Positions 1 to 10,523 of a stretch of 64,000 bases of DNA are shown one piece after another. The number at the start of each line of letters is the position of its first letter. Positions within the stretch are counted from its first letter, which is position 1. A program made the translations under genes and the position numbers. A model generated the notes under the pieces. It did not search any database. It was given only the letters and a program-made list of their open reading frames with translations, and was not told where the DNA came from. Source of the DNA: Hygrophila difformis (taxonomy: Eukaryota > Streptophyta > Magnoliopsida > Lamiales > Acanthaceae); the NCBI GenBank assembly GCA_030278955.1, contig JAOANR010000002.1, forward strand, positions 8,483,982-8,547,981, given 5' to 3'.

Positions 1-499
1 GAGAACGTACAACTGCCCATGAAAAAAAAAAAAGAATAATTATAGGTAACTGTATGTGGATTCTCATCCACAACAATTTTTTTCTATAGGATTCACCTAT
101 AACATATATCTCATTCGTCTTCCTGTACTTTTCTTCATCACCACCAATATTACCATTATCATCCTTCATGCACTAAGGCCAAACAATAAAGAATACAGGA
201 ATATTATAACAGAACTACAAGTTCTCATTAGATTTCACTTGAAGATGAACTAACAAGACATACCTAAGCAAATAAGCTTTCTTCAACATTCTCCTAACTG
301 CCTCAAAACTTGCTTTCTTGAATCAAAGACCAAAGGAAGCACACATATTACTGTAAGATATAAACAAAAATCTCCCCTAAATTAAAATTCAACAAAACAA
401 GCCAAGCCAAACAGCAACATGATTGCAAAAAGAATATAAACTTCCACAGAGGATTTTACAGAAACAACTGAATACTGTATAGTAGGCCCAAGATCTTAC
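1..499 (-). other. H1 3' subterminal noncoding DNA
   Basis: AT-rich sequence. The first roughly 45 bases match the H2 3' end; the rest has no recognisable coding or structural feature. It lies downstream (in element sense) of the beta-galactosidase fragment. Confidence 0.5.
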
Positions 500-942
500 C
501 ATCTCTGTATAGGTTCTCCACAACCTGTATTACATTTGTTGGGGCATGAATTTGCCTCTATAATCACATTTCTCAACACATGAATCGCTGGAGGCTTTTT
601 TAGGCCAGTACCGTCCATTCTCATTTCCATTTAACCAAGCTAACCCTTTCCCATGCTCACGATATCAAATCCAATAGGGTCTTGTCCAGGTGGAGATTTA
701 ATCACAGCCTGCACATGTATCGATAGTGGCTTGTACAACTATTGATTCCAGAATATGAAGTCGTATTAAAAACTACAACCAGAAACTCATCTTTAAAGTA
801 AAAAAATAAATAAGTGGATAAAGTTCTGTACCTTGTAACAAGTTAGGAGTTGATGTTTAGGAGGTTTTAAAGTTGATACACAGCTTACAGAATTTAAGTT
901 ATATGTATCATATATACGGAGGTGCTCCCCTTGCAGTCCAAT
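500..942 (-). pseudogene. Beta-galactosidase (GH35) C-terminal fragment, captured
   Basis: Two exon-like pieces with good splice borders: 942-832 (acceptor TTTTCAG, donor GTAC) and 708-500 (acceptor TGCAG, donor GTAAG). They read IGLQGEHLRIYD..PPKHQLLTCYK and then AVIKSPPGQDPIGFDIVSMG, followed in other frames by LAWLNGNENGRYWP and CDYRGKF..TGCGEPIQRW. These are the conserved C-terminal region of plant apoplastic beta-galactosidases, which trim galactose from cell-wall polymers. The catalytic domain is absent. One base is missing at the MGKG/LAWLNG step and one extra C lies after KFMP, so the reading frame breaks twice. It is a dead captured fragment inside H1. Confidence 0.85.
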
Positions 943-1450
943 CTGAAAATATGAACAATTGGTTAAAGTGCGCATCAAAGTAAGTAAAGCACAATCTCCT
1001 TGTAAGTCTTAATAAAGCAAACTGAGAACACAAACGAAATTGTCCCCATTCTGCAATTGCTGATGATCATTAAAAGGAGTAAAAGATTTCTACATTGGTA
1101 CACTGAAAGCATGTAAAAAAGACTATCTACAATAGTTATTGTTTTACGACGGAGAAGTTTCCGTTCGGAATGCGAGGGTTGTCTAGGGAACACCTTGTGA
1201 GCTACAGTAATTAACAATGCACAGATGTGACAAATAACTTGACAAATATTCTAAAAGTGAATTTTAAAATCGTAATGTAATGTAAAAACCAATGCTTTAA
1301 CACTTCTTTTGTGTGTTTCTGTTTTGTCTGGACCAATAAGCCAACCGACATGGGGAAGACAAAGTTAGATAAAGCTCAGTAAATAAAAATAATAAAGAAT
1401 CATAAAGACTTTATACACTAAGCAAACATAAAGAAAACATGTCAACAAAC
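943..1450 (-). other. Unassigned stretch in H1
   Basis: Contains an open stretch around 1100-1217 on the minus strand (VFPRQPSHSERKLLRRKT) that I cannot assign. It could be UTR or exon of the same captured locus as the piece at 1451-1704, or chance. Otherwise AT-rich. Confidence 0.3.
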
Positions 1451-1704
1451 CTGGGAGAATTCTGCCAAATATCGCATAGTGGGGATTGTTTTGGGGAAGG
1501 GTGGTTGATGGAGAAGCGTTCAGCAGCGAGCTTGTTGGCGTGGTGGACGCGGCGGTCGCAATCGTTGTGGAAGGCGGCCTCGTCGGTGACGAAGAAGACG
1601 AAGGCATCGTCCGCACCGAAGAAGACAGCGGCCTCATCGGTGACGAAGAAGACGGCGACCTCATCGGTGACGAAGAAGACTGCGGCTTCCTGGTAATTGC
1701 TCAT
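1451..1704 (-). other. Unassigned first-exon-like fragment with a coding minisatellite
   Basis: Minus-strand open reading frame beginning with ATG at 1704 and ending at a good donor (CCCAG|GTTTGT at 1451/1450). The first half is a 9-residue repeat (variants of VTDEAAVFF) encoded by 27-bp DNA repeats at about 1579-1683. The second half (CDRRVHHANKLAAERF, then SPLCDIWQNSPR) looks like ordinary protein, but I do not recognise the family. GC content is far above its flanks, as expected for the start of a gene. It is likely a captured first exon with its start codon. Confidence 0.4.
1579..1683 (-). repeat. 27-bp tandem repeat inside an exon-like ORF
   Basis: About four copies, some diverged, of a GGTGACGAAGAAGAC-containing 27-bp unit (plus-strand reading). 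The period is a multiple of three, so the frame is kept on both strands. Confidence 0.75.
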
Positions 1705-1961
1705 TGGATCTTCGACTGTTGGAATTTGGAATGAGAAATCTAGGGATTTTGGATATTAATGAAACGAAGTGGAGAGGAGACGGATAAATTCAACACAATT
1801 AATTCATTAATCCGATCCAGACCATCAATTAATTTTCTAATTATGGTTGAGGACTAAATTAGTTGTAATTAGTACATATATAGGACCATTTAAAAATTAA
1901 AATAGATTTTGGATCATTTGGGATTTAAGGCTGAGTTATAGGACCATTATGGTATTTATCC

Positions 1962-2118
1962 CTTTTTCTTTTTCTTTTTTTGTTGAATAGCCTATACAGG
2001 CTAAGAAAGGGTGATGTGAACCAATACCACACAAATTATAAAGAAATAAAGGGAGGAATAGGGTGCCCGGTGGGGCTCAAACCCCCAATTTATAGGTTGG
2101 GAGTCGGGGTACCCTAAC
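1962..2118 (-). mobile_element. tRNA-derived SINE, copy 1
   Basis: On the minus strand it carries a pol III box-B-like motif (GGGGGTTTGAGCCCC), a CCCACCGGGCACCC segment, and the tail CCTGTATAGGCTATTCAA followed by an A-rich run (A and G to about 1962). The copy at about 55790-55935 on the plus strand has the same order: GGTTCGATTCCCC, CCCGGCCC, CCTGTTTAGACTATTAAG, A-rich tail. Two copies with the same head and tail define a SINE family. Box A is not clear in this copy, so its 5' limit is approximate. Confidence 0.6.
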
Positions 2119-3640
2119 CCTAAAATTGAATAGCGTTTGTTTTTATTTTTGTCTTACATTTAATTGGGCGCCCCTTATTTCCTTGGGCTAGAAATATCCA
2201 GAAAGTACAAAAACAATAATTGTGGTCTTAATCATCAAAATCTATGCCATAATCCCACAAGTGAATGGAGTACTTCATCAGTAATAATAAATCATCTTAT
2301 TAGCATACGTATCAATATAATAAATGCGTATAATATATATTTCTTGGTGAATCAATAAAACATATGGAAGTATGAAGAAGATAAATGGTACTGAAACTTA
2401 AACGAGTAAACAATAAGAGTAGCACAACATTGGTATTCACCGTTCGACGTGATGTTCTTTCAACATGCCAATCGAAAAGCAGAGTTATTAACCTGTGACA
2501 ATATCACAGAAATAGAATTTTTAGCAAATAAATAGCAAACTAAATGATAAAGCAAAACCATTCGCATACCAGAGGAAAATATAAGTGTCCAATGTCAGTA
2601 TTCACAGAGAATAGCACACACAAATACCTAAGCCCAACAGAATCCCATAGACGAAGTTCATCAAGTGCAGATCGGAATCGATCGCCTTTCTTTATATCCT
2701 GGCGATTAAACAGTGGAGATCCGAATAATCATAAAATACTTCCAAACAGAACGCAATTGGCAGAAACTCAAACCCTTAACGAATCACAGAAACTACTTTC
2801 CTTCGAATTTAATTGCCAAAAAAAAGGGAAAAAAGGCAGAAGAACGCGTAGTAACACTACAAAATAGGACACAACTGTACCACAGCGTACCTTGAGATGC
2901 GGGGGGCATGAGTTCGCTGCCTGGTTCTGTTATGTCGAACTTTGCTAGAACTGCGATCTCACATCAATTGGGCTTGCCCGGCACTAAAATTCCTTAGCCG
3001 TACAACTTATATCAGAGAAGTTTAGTTATATTTAATTTATATAAACTTATTATGTTCACAGAAGTTTAGTTATATTTAATTTATAAGACAAATATGTAGT
3101 GTTGAAGAAAACAAAATAAAAAAATATAAAATTTATTTAGAGTTAAAATTTCTAACACTTGACAGAAAGAAATGCAAAATACATGGATTTAATAACAATT
3201 GAGAGGTGTGGTCAGCAGTTCAATGTGAAAGTGTATAGAACCCACATGAGTGGGCAAGTAAGGCGGGAACAGAAATTGGTGAATACATGGAAATTGGCAA
3301 ACTGAAAACCAAGACACTAAATTTGTAGATTTAAAAAAGACAAGCAAATTAATTCACCTCGAGCAAAAAAAATCCCAATCATCAATTGCAATAATGCACA
3401 AAGCACAAAGACAAAATGCGGGAAATTTAATTCATGGTTTCCAATAGGAAGTTTTCAGATTGTCCAATTACAATCTTAGACATTTTTAAAGATTAGCCTT
3501 TTGCATTTCTGAAATGAGGGAGCTGATGGATGCATCAAACAATATAATCCTTCATTGCTTGCAATAAAATTCATAATTCTCCTCAAAAAAAAAAAAAAAA
3601 AAACCTAGTGTTCAATGATTCAAGTTTATCGTGATGTCCT
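2119..3640 (-). other. H1 noncoding stretch
   Basis: No recognisable gene. A somewhat GC-richer patch at 2880-2995 has no clear ORF. The part at 3043-3190 resembles the H2 3' subterminal part (13593-13690), including AAAATTTATYTAGAG and TTCTAACA, so the Helitron backbone resumes here. An 18-base A-run ends at about 3602. Confidence 0.45.
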
Positions 3641-3644
3641 TAGA

Positions 3645-3815
3645 AGCCGAAGAAACCCAGCTCGCTGGCCTTTTCCTTCTCAAAGGTCTCGAAGTACTGA
3701 TATATGATCGTACCATAATAATACTTGTATCTCCCGTTACTCTGACACAACTTTGTTTTACATGCCCTGCCAAATCAGTCATTATTGGAGTAAAAACAAC
3801 ATAACCCCAATGAAG
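3645..3815 (-). other. Unassigned C-terminal exon-like fragment
   Basis: In one minus-strand frame this reads SDLAGHVKQSCVR-like sequence, then RYKYYYGTIIYQYFETFEK and SELGFFGF before a stop. It looks like the end of a conserved protein but I cannot name it. It directly follows the AGO4-like piece and is not part of an Argonaute, so the capture joined two genes here. A stretch around 3720-3740 needs a frame change. Confidence 0.35.
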
Positions 3816-4140
3816 ATTCAGAAATTGCCTTGAGCTGACAACCTGGATCATTTAATTTACATGATTAAAGAAAAACTCTAGGTGCTTTAGCTTAGCTTTC
3901 TTCAGAATCATAACCATAAAATTTTATTAAAAAAAAGAATGCAAAGAAAGAAGGGAGTAGAACTTACTGCAGCAATTGATGGAATGTCAGACTGGCCAGG
4001 TGAGCCATGTGAAACATCCATGCCAAGAATTAGTGTGTGGACTTTAGATACTATAGGGATCGAAGGTGAAAGCTCTTAGCTAGCATGACATTCAAACCAC
4101 GAAGCTGCCCAACGCTTTTAATGAATCACCCCTCTCCGCC
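3816..4140 (-). pseudogene. Argonaute 4-class PIWI-domain fragment, captured
   Basis: Minus-strand pieces GLNVMLAK and PIVSKVHTLILGMDVSHGSPGQ..SIAA (about 4110-3968, donor GTAAG) then, after an acceptor at 3843, VVSSRQ. These match the start of the PIWI domain of AGO4-class Argonautes, including the first catalytic Asp (GMDVSHGSPGQ). AGO4 loads 24-nt siRNAs in RNA-directed DNA methylation. Only about 60 residues of a roughly 900-residue protein are here, and the frame between GLNVMLAK and PIVSKV is broken by a stop. Captured fragment in H1. Confidence 0.85.
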
Positions 4141-4175
4141 CAATACAGCCTTAAAAGGTAAAATGAGCAAGTATT

Positions 4176-4487
4176 TTAATACAGCGGAAAAAAGGAGGCA
4201 GATAAGCTCATATGGAGAGAGTATATTGTAACATTCCAATTATCATGAAGAAAAGTGATACCCTCCAACAGCTGGAGCATGAGACATTTAACTTCACTTT
4301 GACTAAATGGTTGCTTCATTGTCTCCATCAATCCTTTAAGATCATGTTCTATGTATTCCATAACCATAAAAATGCTATCAAGATTGTTGCCCACAACTAC
4401 TTTAACATCCACAACAGAGGGGTGACGCAGAGACAGAAGAATATTTACACGCAAAGAGGTCAGAGGAAATCCTTCTCTCTCTTTCAC
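4176..4487 (-). pseudogene. Cyclin-dependent kinase G (CDKG/CDK11-like) N-lobe fragment, captured
   Basis: Reads [66 protein letters not shown]. This is the alpha-C to alpha-E part of a CDKG/CDK11-type kinase: a PLTSLR cyclin-binding helix, then the MEY..HDLKGL hinge. The usual REINILLS is shortened to RVNILLS by loss of one codon. The P-loop, HRD and DFG parts are absent, so it cannot be a kinase. It sits between the AGO4 and A49 pieces on the same strand. Confidence 0.88.
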
Positions 4488-4569
4488 ACCTGCTCAATGG
4501 AGATATGAAATTGAGTCATGTTCAACGCACATCATACAGGAAGAAGAATTTCAACAATTGAGACCATCA

Positions 4570-4790
4570 ATAGACTCCACCTATAGATTCTGTAACGGGG
4601 ACTATTAGAACCATTTTCAAAGTTTGGGTATCCTTATCAAACACCCCGAGAGCATAATTGCACAATTGCGGCATCGTGGCCTCTCCGGTGTAGTTCGGCC
4701 CCACAAAATTCAAATTGGAGTCATTTACCCCAAGCACAAGCTGCATCCTAGGGTGTTCACTTCTACAAGGTTCTATAATTAACATGATCT
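4570..4790 (-). pseudogene. RNA polymerase I subunit A49-like (RPA49) fragment, captured
   Basis: Minus-strand reading LVLGVNDSNLNFVGPNYTGE, then CNYALGVFDKDTQTLKMV. The (N)FVG.NYTGEA and YALGV.DK.TQTLK patterns fit the dimerisation region of plant A49-like RNA polymerase I subunits. About 70 residues remain. Its upstream end abuts the end of the PMT methyltransferase piece with little or no spacer, which marks a capture junction at about 4780-4795. Confidence 0.65.
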
Positions 4791-5912
4791 CGGATGCTTT
4801 CACTTGTCAGCCATAGCTTCTTTTGGATGATCAGCACAACTTCATCACCATCCTCACCAGTTTCTGCATTCGACTCAGATGTTGCAACTGCTTCCCAGTG
4901 CAATGCAGCTAGATACTTCTTCACAAACCCAATTATTGGCTGTCTGTCCCGGAAAATAGCAAATCCAGAAGGCCGGAGGATGCGGTCCATCTCGAGCAGG
5001 AGGTCCTCCCCACTGCAACCTTTCTTTTCAATGTCAGACAATATGTTCCAAGCATGGAGCAGGTCGTAGGTTCTAGGATAGGTAGAGAAGGACTCACACC
5101 TGCCGTGAATTAAATAGAGATTATCACTCAGGGTGATACAAAATCAAAATTCTCATAGTTCATATGCTGACATTTAGTGAGTTGAGACATGCCATCTCAA
5201 AAATTCGACTTGATCATAGGCCATTTTTCAATAGTAATAACATCACAAGAACTAAACCATGCAACTTTGCAAACTAATAATTTACTAATTGCCCAATGTA
5301 TTTTGCTCTCCCACATTAACCTAATTCAAAACATCAAAAGTGAAAACAAATTTCCAAAACATAGAAAATTACTAAGCTAAAGATTCATACAAGGAACATA
5401 AGCTTGAGCCATTTGGTAATAATTGTTTTACCAGCTATGAATTGTGCCAATCAAGCCTCTATCGTAGACAATCTTCAGATTATTGGGTCCATCTTCAGGT
5501 ACAACATTCATCACCCAAACATCCTTATCCTTCAAGGCAGCAGCAAATGATCCTAAATTTGCCTTCATATCCATTATATTTCTCAGGGTGTCAGGAGAGA
5601 TCTTTGGGCTCAAAAGGTTCCAATAATTATCAACCCTCCGCCTCCACAGATCCTGTTTGAAGACAGATAGCATTGAGATGCATGTTTACCCTTAACCACT
5701 TTAGACAACATATGAAAATTATTAGCAAACAGGGATTTGCAGAGCAAAGCAAAGGAATAAAAGAACAACGTATATATCTGATGTGCTCCCAATTACCATG
5801 TCTTTGTCAAACATTTCATTTGAATAACCAAAGTCAGCAAGACGTGGTGGAGGAGAAGTCAATCGGGCAGGCCAAGGTGCAAGCCCACTACCTCTTGTTT
5901 TATGATCATCTG
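4780..5912 (-). pseudogene. PMT-type methyltransferase C-terminal fragment (DUF248), captured
   Basis: Three exon-like pieces in order on the minus strand. 5912-5797 reads GSGLAPWPARLTSPPPRL and FGYSNEMF (donor GTAAT). 5653-5432 reads RRRVDNYWNLLSP, NIMDMKANLGSFAAALK, DVWVMNVVPEDGPN and YDRGLIGTIHSW. 5098-4790 reads STYPRTYDLLHAW, CSGEDLLLEMDRILRPSGF, VKKYLAALHWEAV and IIQKKLWLT. These are hallmark blocks of Golgi PMT methyltransferases of the pectin/QUA2 family, where VMNVVP and LLLEMDRILRPSGF lie in the SAM-fold. The N-terminal membrane anchor and first SAM motif are missing. Each exon stays open, so this is one of the better preserved captures. Confidence 0.9.
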
Positions 5913-6419
5913 TTCATGAGAAGGAAAATATTAAAAACTAATACTGCATAAATCTGTAACATTAAAAGCCAAGCAATTCTGAAACAATAGTAACCCATCC
6001 TCCAAATTAATGGCTCATGAAATGCAGTTATTAGTTATTGAGATATATTTTTCATTTTCTAGATCTAGAAGCAGGAATAATGTCAACAGAAGTCCAAAGG
6101 TTAGAATCTAGAAATATATGGAACTCAGCGTCCATAAGAAACACTCTTACTGGTAACTAAGAGCAAATTTGAGGCAATCACCTCACTGCAAATCTCAATT
6201 AATTTATCTATTTGTCTTCTGATAAAAAATAATGTACCTTTAAAACTATCATAATGTGTCTTGAACCAGCGATAAAGATAAAGATAACTGTATAGTTATT
6301 CTCATGTGAATTTCTTTTGAATCAGGGGTGAACTAAAGTAATTATTTATAGAGATTAATGCTTAATAGAAGCACCATAGTTTAGTGTTTACAGAATGCAT
6401 AGTTAAATACATCATATAT
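5913..6419 (-). other. H1 intron-like AT-rich spacer
   Basis: No coding signal on either strand. It lies between the PMT and CYP71 pieces. Confidence 0.5.
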
Positions 6420-6790
6420 TTTCACTGAACGATCATTCGAAATTGTACAACTAAGCGCACCATCAATACTAACCTGCAAGTGCAAAACAGATGTCAAGAT
6501 AATGGATTGCTAAAAAAACAAAAAACCAAAAAAAGAAAAAAAAAAAGTAGATATCTCATGTGTCATACGGCATGAAAATGGCAGTTACTCAACAATGTAA
6601 ATTTTGGATGTTCCTAGCAGGATTTCAGAGAGCCACTATAATCCAATGAAAGTTTGAAATTTTTAACACCAAATAAGGAAAGCAATGAAAGGAAAACTCA
6701 CAGCCAGGCCTTCTATCGGACCAAGGTGAGACCTAAAATGCTTAGCAAATTCTATCCCTAGAGACTTCTTCTTCCAAAACTTTAAATGAC
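6420..6790 (-). pseudogene. CYP71-like WD40 cyclophilin fragment, captured
   Basis: Exon 6790-6702 reads [19 protein letters not shown], then [12 protein letters not shown], with a GTGAG donor. The next piece, from 6473 (acceptor TGCAG) down to about 6420, reads VSIDGALSCTISNDRSVK. These are the first WD40 repeats of the nuclear multidomain cyclophilin CYP71, a histone-binding prolyl isomerase. The cyclophilin domain is not present. The two exons are in the expected order with an intron of about 230 bp between them. Confidence 0.82.
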
Positions 6791-7082
6791 CTGTACGGGA
6801 AACAATTAAAGCTTTATGTAGTGGCAGAAACTAAAATCCTAAACTGCTACTCTATCCATATGATCGTGAACAAGTGATGAGAAGAACAAACTATGTCATA
6901 AAGCACACTTGATGCAAACAAATATGAATATTCAATTTTACGTCCATTGAATGTTAGAAAACCACCACATCGTTGGGACCTAACAAATGCATGCAATGGA
7001 TGAAAGTTAACAAATCAATTCACAAAAGACCTTACCAAGAGAACTGTTGCAGACATGGATATAAATCATATCACTTGCAAAC

Positions 7083-8390
7083 CTGTTAAAGATCAAACAA
7101 AACACATCTTTATGTATTTGAGAGAGAAAAGTTCAATACATACCTTTCCAAGCTCGATAAGTTTAGCCACTGCTTCATCCTTCAATATTTCTGGATGTGA
7201 AAAGTTTGTGGCTTCTGCATGTTCAAAACATAGCCAGTTAAACTGATCATAATGTGCAATTTGATAATAATGGTGACAATGATAATACAGAAACACACCA
7301 TTCTTAGCTCATTGAAATTTCATACCCTATACCCTTATGACTGATCCACAAAATTAATTTCCATCAAATAGATTGCCAATAAATTGGTAGCACAGATCAT
7401 ACTTTGATCCTGGGGGCAAATTTGCACAGAACCAATGCCTTAAAAAACCTAAACTAATCAATGATTAAAATTCAACTTCATCAGAGTACATCAACAGTTA
7501 TCCACTGAAGATTGCGATATGTTATTGAATTATCTCATAGAATCAATTTTGAATTGAACTTGCCTAAAAGGTAGTTTCAGAAAAGTTTAATTGGAATAAA
7601 ATTATGAAGTTGGTCATAAATTCATCAAGTATCCAGATGCAAGGTCAAAAATAATAAATAATGAATTGACTTGGAAGCCAAATGTGAGGTACAGATGTAC
7701 CCAAAAGTAGAGGATTAATTAATAAGCTATAGCAATTGACCAAGTAGCTATCAAGTGCTCTCGCTATTGAGTCAAAATTTAAACGAAGAAAGGGACAAGA
7801 GTACAACAGATTATGGTAATAAAAATTTCGGTCCAAGAAACAAAATGAAAAATAAGGAAAGACAAAACGTTACCTGATAAACCGCAGGTGGAGGGCAGGG
7901 GAGATGATAGAGCAAGTGCGAGGATTAAGAGGTGGAAAACAAAGTTGGGAAATGGTATGATCAAGAAAGATGACGATCCCTGACAACAGAATTCAAGAAC
8001 AAATTTTTAATATAATGATAATCCACTGCTTCAAGAACAAATTCAAGAACACATATCTTTACCTATTTGAGAGAGAGATGTTCAATACATACCTTTCCAA
8101 ACTCGATAAGTTTAGCCACTGCTTCATCCTTCAATATTTCTGGATGTAAAAAGTTTGTGGCTTCTGCATGTTCAAAACATAGCCAGTTAAATTGATCATA
8201 ATGTGCAAAACATAGAGTTTGAAACAACTGCAACCGAGACTGGTGCCTTAACAGGGAGAACAGACTGGTCATGTATTGGGTACGCCCATACATTTATGAC
8301 GTGTAAAGATTACCCTATTGAATATCCAATGTCAAATACATAAAGATGTGTTTTGTTTGATCTTGGAAAGGTATGTATTGAATATCCTAT
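7083..8390. repeat. Duplicated and inverted exon-bearing segment in H1
   Basis: The block at about 7117-7261 recurs at about 8068-8212 in the same orientation and is nearly identical by eye. Each copy carries an exon-like piece (7214-7144 and 8165-8095, minus) with acceptor ATGCAG and donor GTATGT, reading EATNFSHPEILKDEAVAKLI in the open frame. I do not recognise the protein. At about 8330-8385 part of the same sequence appears inverted (AAATACATAAAGATG and CTTGGAAAGGTATGTATTG). A further short direct repeat (GAACAGACTGGTCATGTATTG) occurs at about 8258 and 8443. The area was locally rearranged after or during capture. Confidence 0.75.
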
Positions 8391-8399
8391 TGAATCTTC

Positions 8400-9380
8400 A
8401 ATACATGACTGGAGATTCCTACAATCTTTTGTTTGACTGGAGAACAGACTGGTCATGTATTGAAGAGAAGGATTACTAAATGCATTATGAACTCCACAAA
8501 TTGGACGCATGTACTTACAGGCATCTCAGACAAACTTTTGTCCGAAAACCCACGGTAGCCATAAGGGATTCCTACAATCTTTTTCACACCATATATTTCT
8601 AGGGTGATTGGTGATAACTACATGCAGCAACACTAAAGAATAAAGATTTCCATTCCATCAGGACTTAAGCATCTATGGAGATTAACAGAAACAGTAAACT
8701 TCCAAGATTAAAGGACATCTTAGTGGGCTTAAATAAAATTTTCTAAAACCAACCGTACAGAGTATAGAGGTTTTTATACCAAAACAAAGAAAATTTTTAA
8801 TTTAAATATTTTGACCACTTATGCATGACTCTATTACTTTTATAGCTACAAATTGTAGTGGCCTGCCATTACTGCTACAATCTAGTAGCCAATGTTTGAG
8901 AATACCTGTCGTATGACATCTTATACATCAAGAATTGACAAGCCCCTTCAATCCCAAGACAAGCAACACTTACCCACTGCCACTATTGAAATGTGCTAAG
9001 ATAGATATTCAAACATTCAAATAAATGGTATTGCTAATTATATAGGTTGTCTTCAATCCGCACTCCAGAGTCTGTTTTAAATGGTATGTTTACCTCTACA
9101 CACAAAAAAATAAATTACCTTTAAAGCTTGAGAAAATACCAACAGAACAAAGAGCAGACTCGAAAATGAAGGAACAAAGATTCACACAAACAACGTACGA
9201 AGAATGACTCCAAGGAAAACACATACCATTTAAAACAGAAATCAGTCAGTTCTAAATATGTCCATTCATTCTTACTGACAACAGAAAAAGAAGTTTAAGA
9301 TAAATGTAAATTTGAGACTGTATTGCTTTAAATGCCAGGAAAAGTACACAAATAGATTCAAAGCAATGTCCAGCACTTAC
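8400..9380. other. H1 noncoding stretch
   Basis: AT-rich with no convincing exon on either strand apart from the short repeat at 8443. It separates the duplicated block from the SEC12-like piece. Confidence 0.45.
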
Positions 9381-10245
9381 TGAGCAAAATACTTGCCATC
9401 CAAACTAATAGACATTATTGTGGCAGGCTTTCCAAGTAACCTCTTGTGCCCAACTTTTGTCCAGGTGCTTATATCCCAAACAACAGTCAGTGCTTTATTT
9501 CCTAGAAGAGTAGAAGACACAAGCATATTCAATATCAACTTGCCAACACCGCAACTAAAAAAAACCCATTGATGAAATTATTCTATAAAATTTAGCACAC
9601 AATGTACCTCGTTGGACTTTAGTAAATAAAAAAGGTTTTGTTCCATCTTTATAAAACTGGCACAATTCAATCTTCTCATCCTACGATATGAGCAAAAAGA
9701 AAATGAACATCTAAACCCCAAGTATAAGGGAAATAACATGATACACATGAAATAAGCAGGACATACAGAGGTCCTTGTTAATGTTGCTACTGGAGCACCA
9801 TCACTTGTATTCCATATTCTGGCTGAACCACCATCAGTTGACGTTGAGGCTAAAAACTCTGAGTGTAAGCTGTATATAGCAATAAAAAATCCAATCCACT
9901 AAAGTCTTTGCCTGAGCTTTGAAAATTTTGAAAGCATTGTATGCAAAAAACCGAAAACACTGAAACGAAACTAATTAGTCCATCCCTGGAAGGTAACTTC
10001 ATCAAAATAGAAGCAGGGTGCTAAATCATATTTGCCAAGTTTATAACACATTCCCTAAAATAAATTGAAAGATTTACTCAATGTTCATTCAACCTAAAAT
10101 CCATGTCTTAGAAATGACTTGTAAGGTCTTCGTTCATCTAGAATGATGCGCATTAATATCAATGTGAAGAGACTAATAAGCAAAGAAATAATGTTAACAT
10201 AACATACATCTCCGCCAGCAGCAAATCCAGTTCCGTCATAGCAGA
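9381..10245 (-). pseudogene. SEC12-like (PHF1/PREB type) WD40 fragment, captured
   Basis: Exon-like pieces on the minus strand in protein order: a possible GTGFAAGGD near 10210-10240; STSTDGGSARIWNTSDGAP near 9860-9770; DEKIELCQFYKDGTKPFLF near 9690-9606; and ALTVVWDISTWTKVGHKRLL with MSISLDGKYFA at 9505-9381 (donor GTAAG). This order and spacing fit the WD40 propeller of plant SEC12-like proteins, ER membrane factors for COPII exit. The C-terminal membrane anchor is missing. Only the first piece is uncertain. Confidence 0.82.
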
Positions 10246-10383
10246 ATGTGCACATAACAAAATGGATGCGAACTGTCTGATAAAATCTAGTTCCCTTCAA
10301 ATAATTCAAATAATTCAATAATTCAATAGGTTTTCCAAGACATTTAGAGCAATCAAATCTCACATCTATCATTGATCGCTTAC

Positions 10384-10523
10384 TGTTTGAAATGTTCTCT
10401 GAGACGCCTTTTGACTACCCTTGTTGGCTTGAAATTGTTGTACCAGGGAACCTTTGTGATTCCAGGCCAAATTTCTTCATTAGGTGTTCCACAAATGTCG
10501 AAGATTTTATTCAATTGTTCTGG
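10384..10523 (-). pseudogene. Cyclin-dependent kinase C (CDK9-like) exon, captured
   Basis: A single exon (acceptor TGCAG at 10524, donor GTAAGC at 10383) reads PEQLNKIFDICGTPNEEIWP, then PWYNNFKPTRVVKRRLREHF. This is the alpha-G region of plant CDKC, the P-TEFb-like kinase that phosphorylates the RNA polymerase II tail. No other kinase motif is found next to it. It lies just upstream (in element sense) of the SEC12-like pieces. Confidence 0.85.

Noticed and set aside
1735..1960. Another Helitron 5' end (TCCGATCCAGACCATCAATT context)
   Set aside because: No TC...ACTATATAA start was found. It may belong to another degraded repeat (AGTTATAGGACCATTATGG text) but the borders are not visible.
2980..3050. 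A third Helitron 3' end (TTAG then GTACAACTTATA)
   Set aside because: There is some resemblance to the H2 3' subterminal text, but no hairpin next to the TTAG and no 5' Helitron start beside it.
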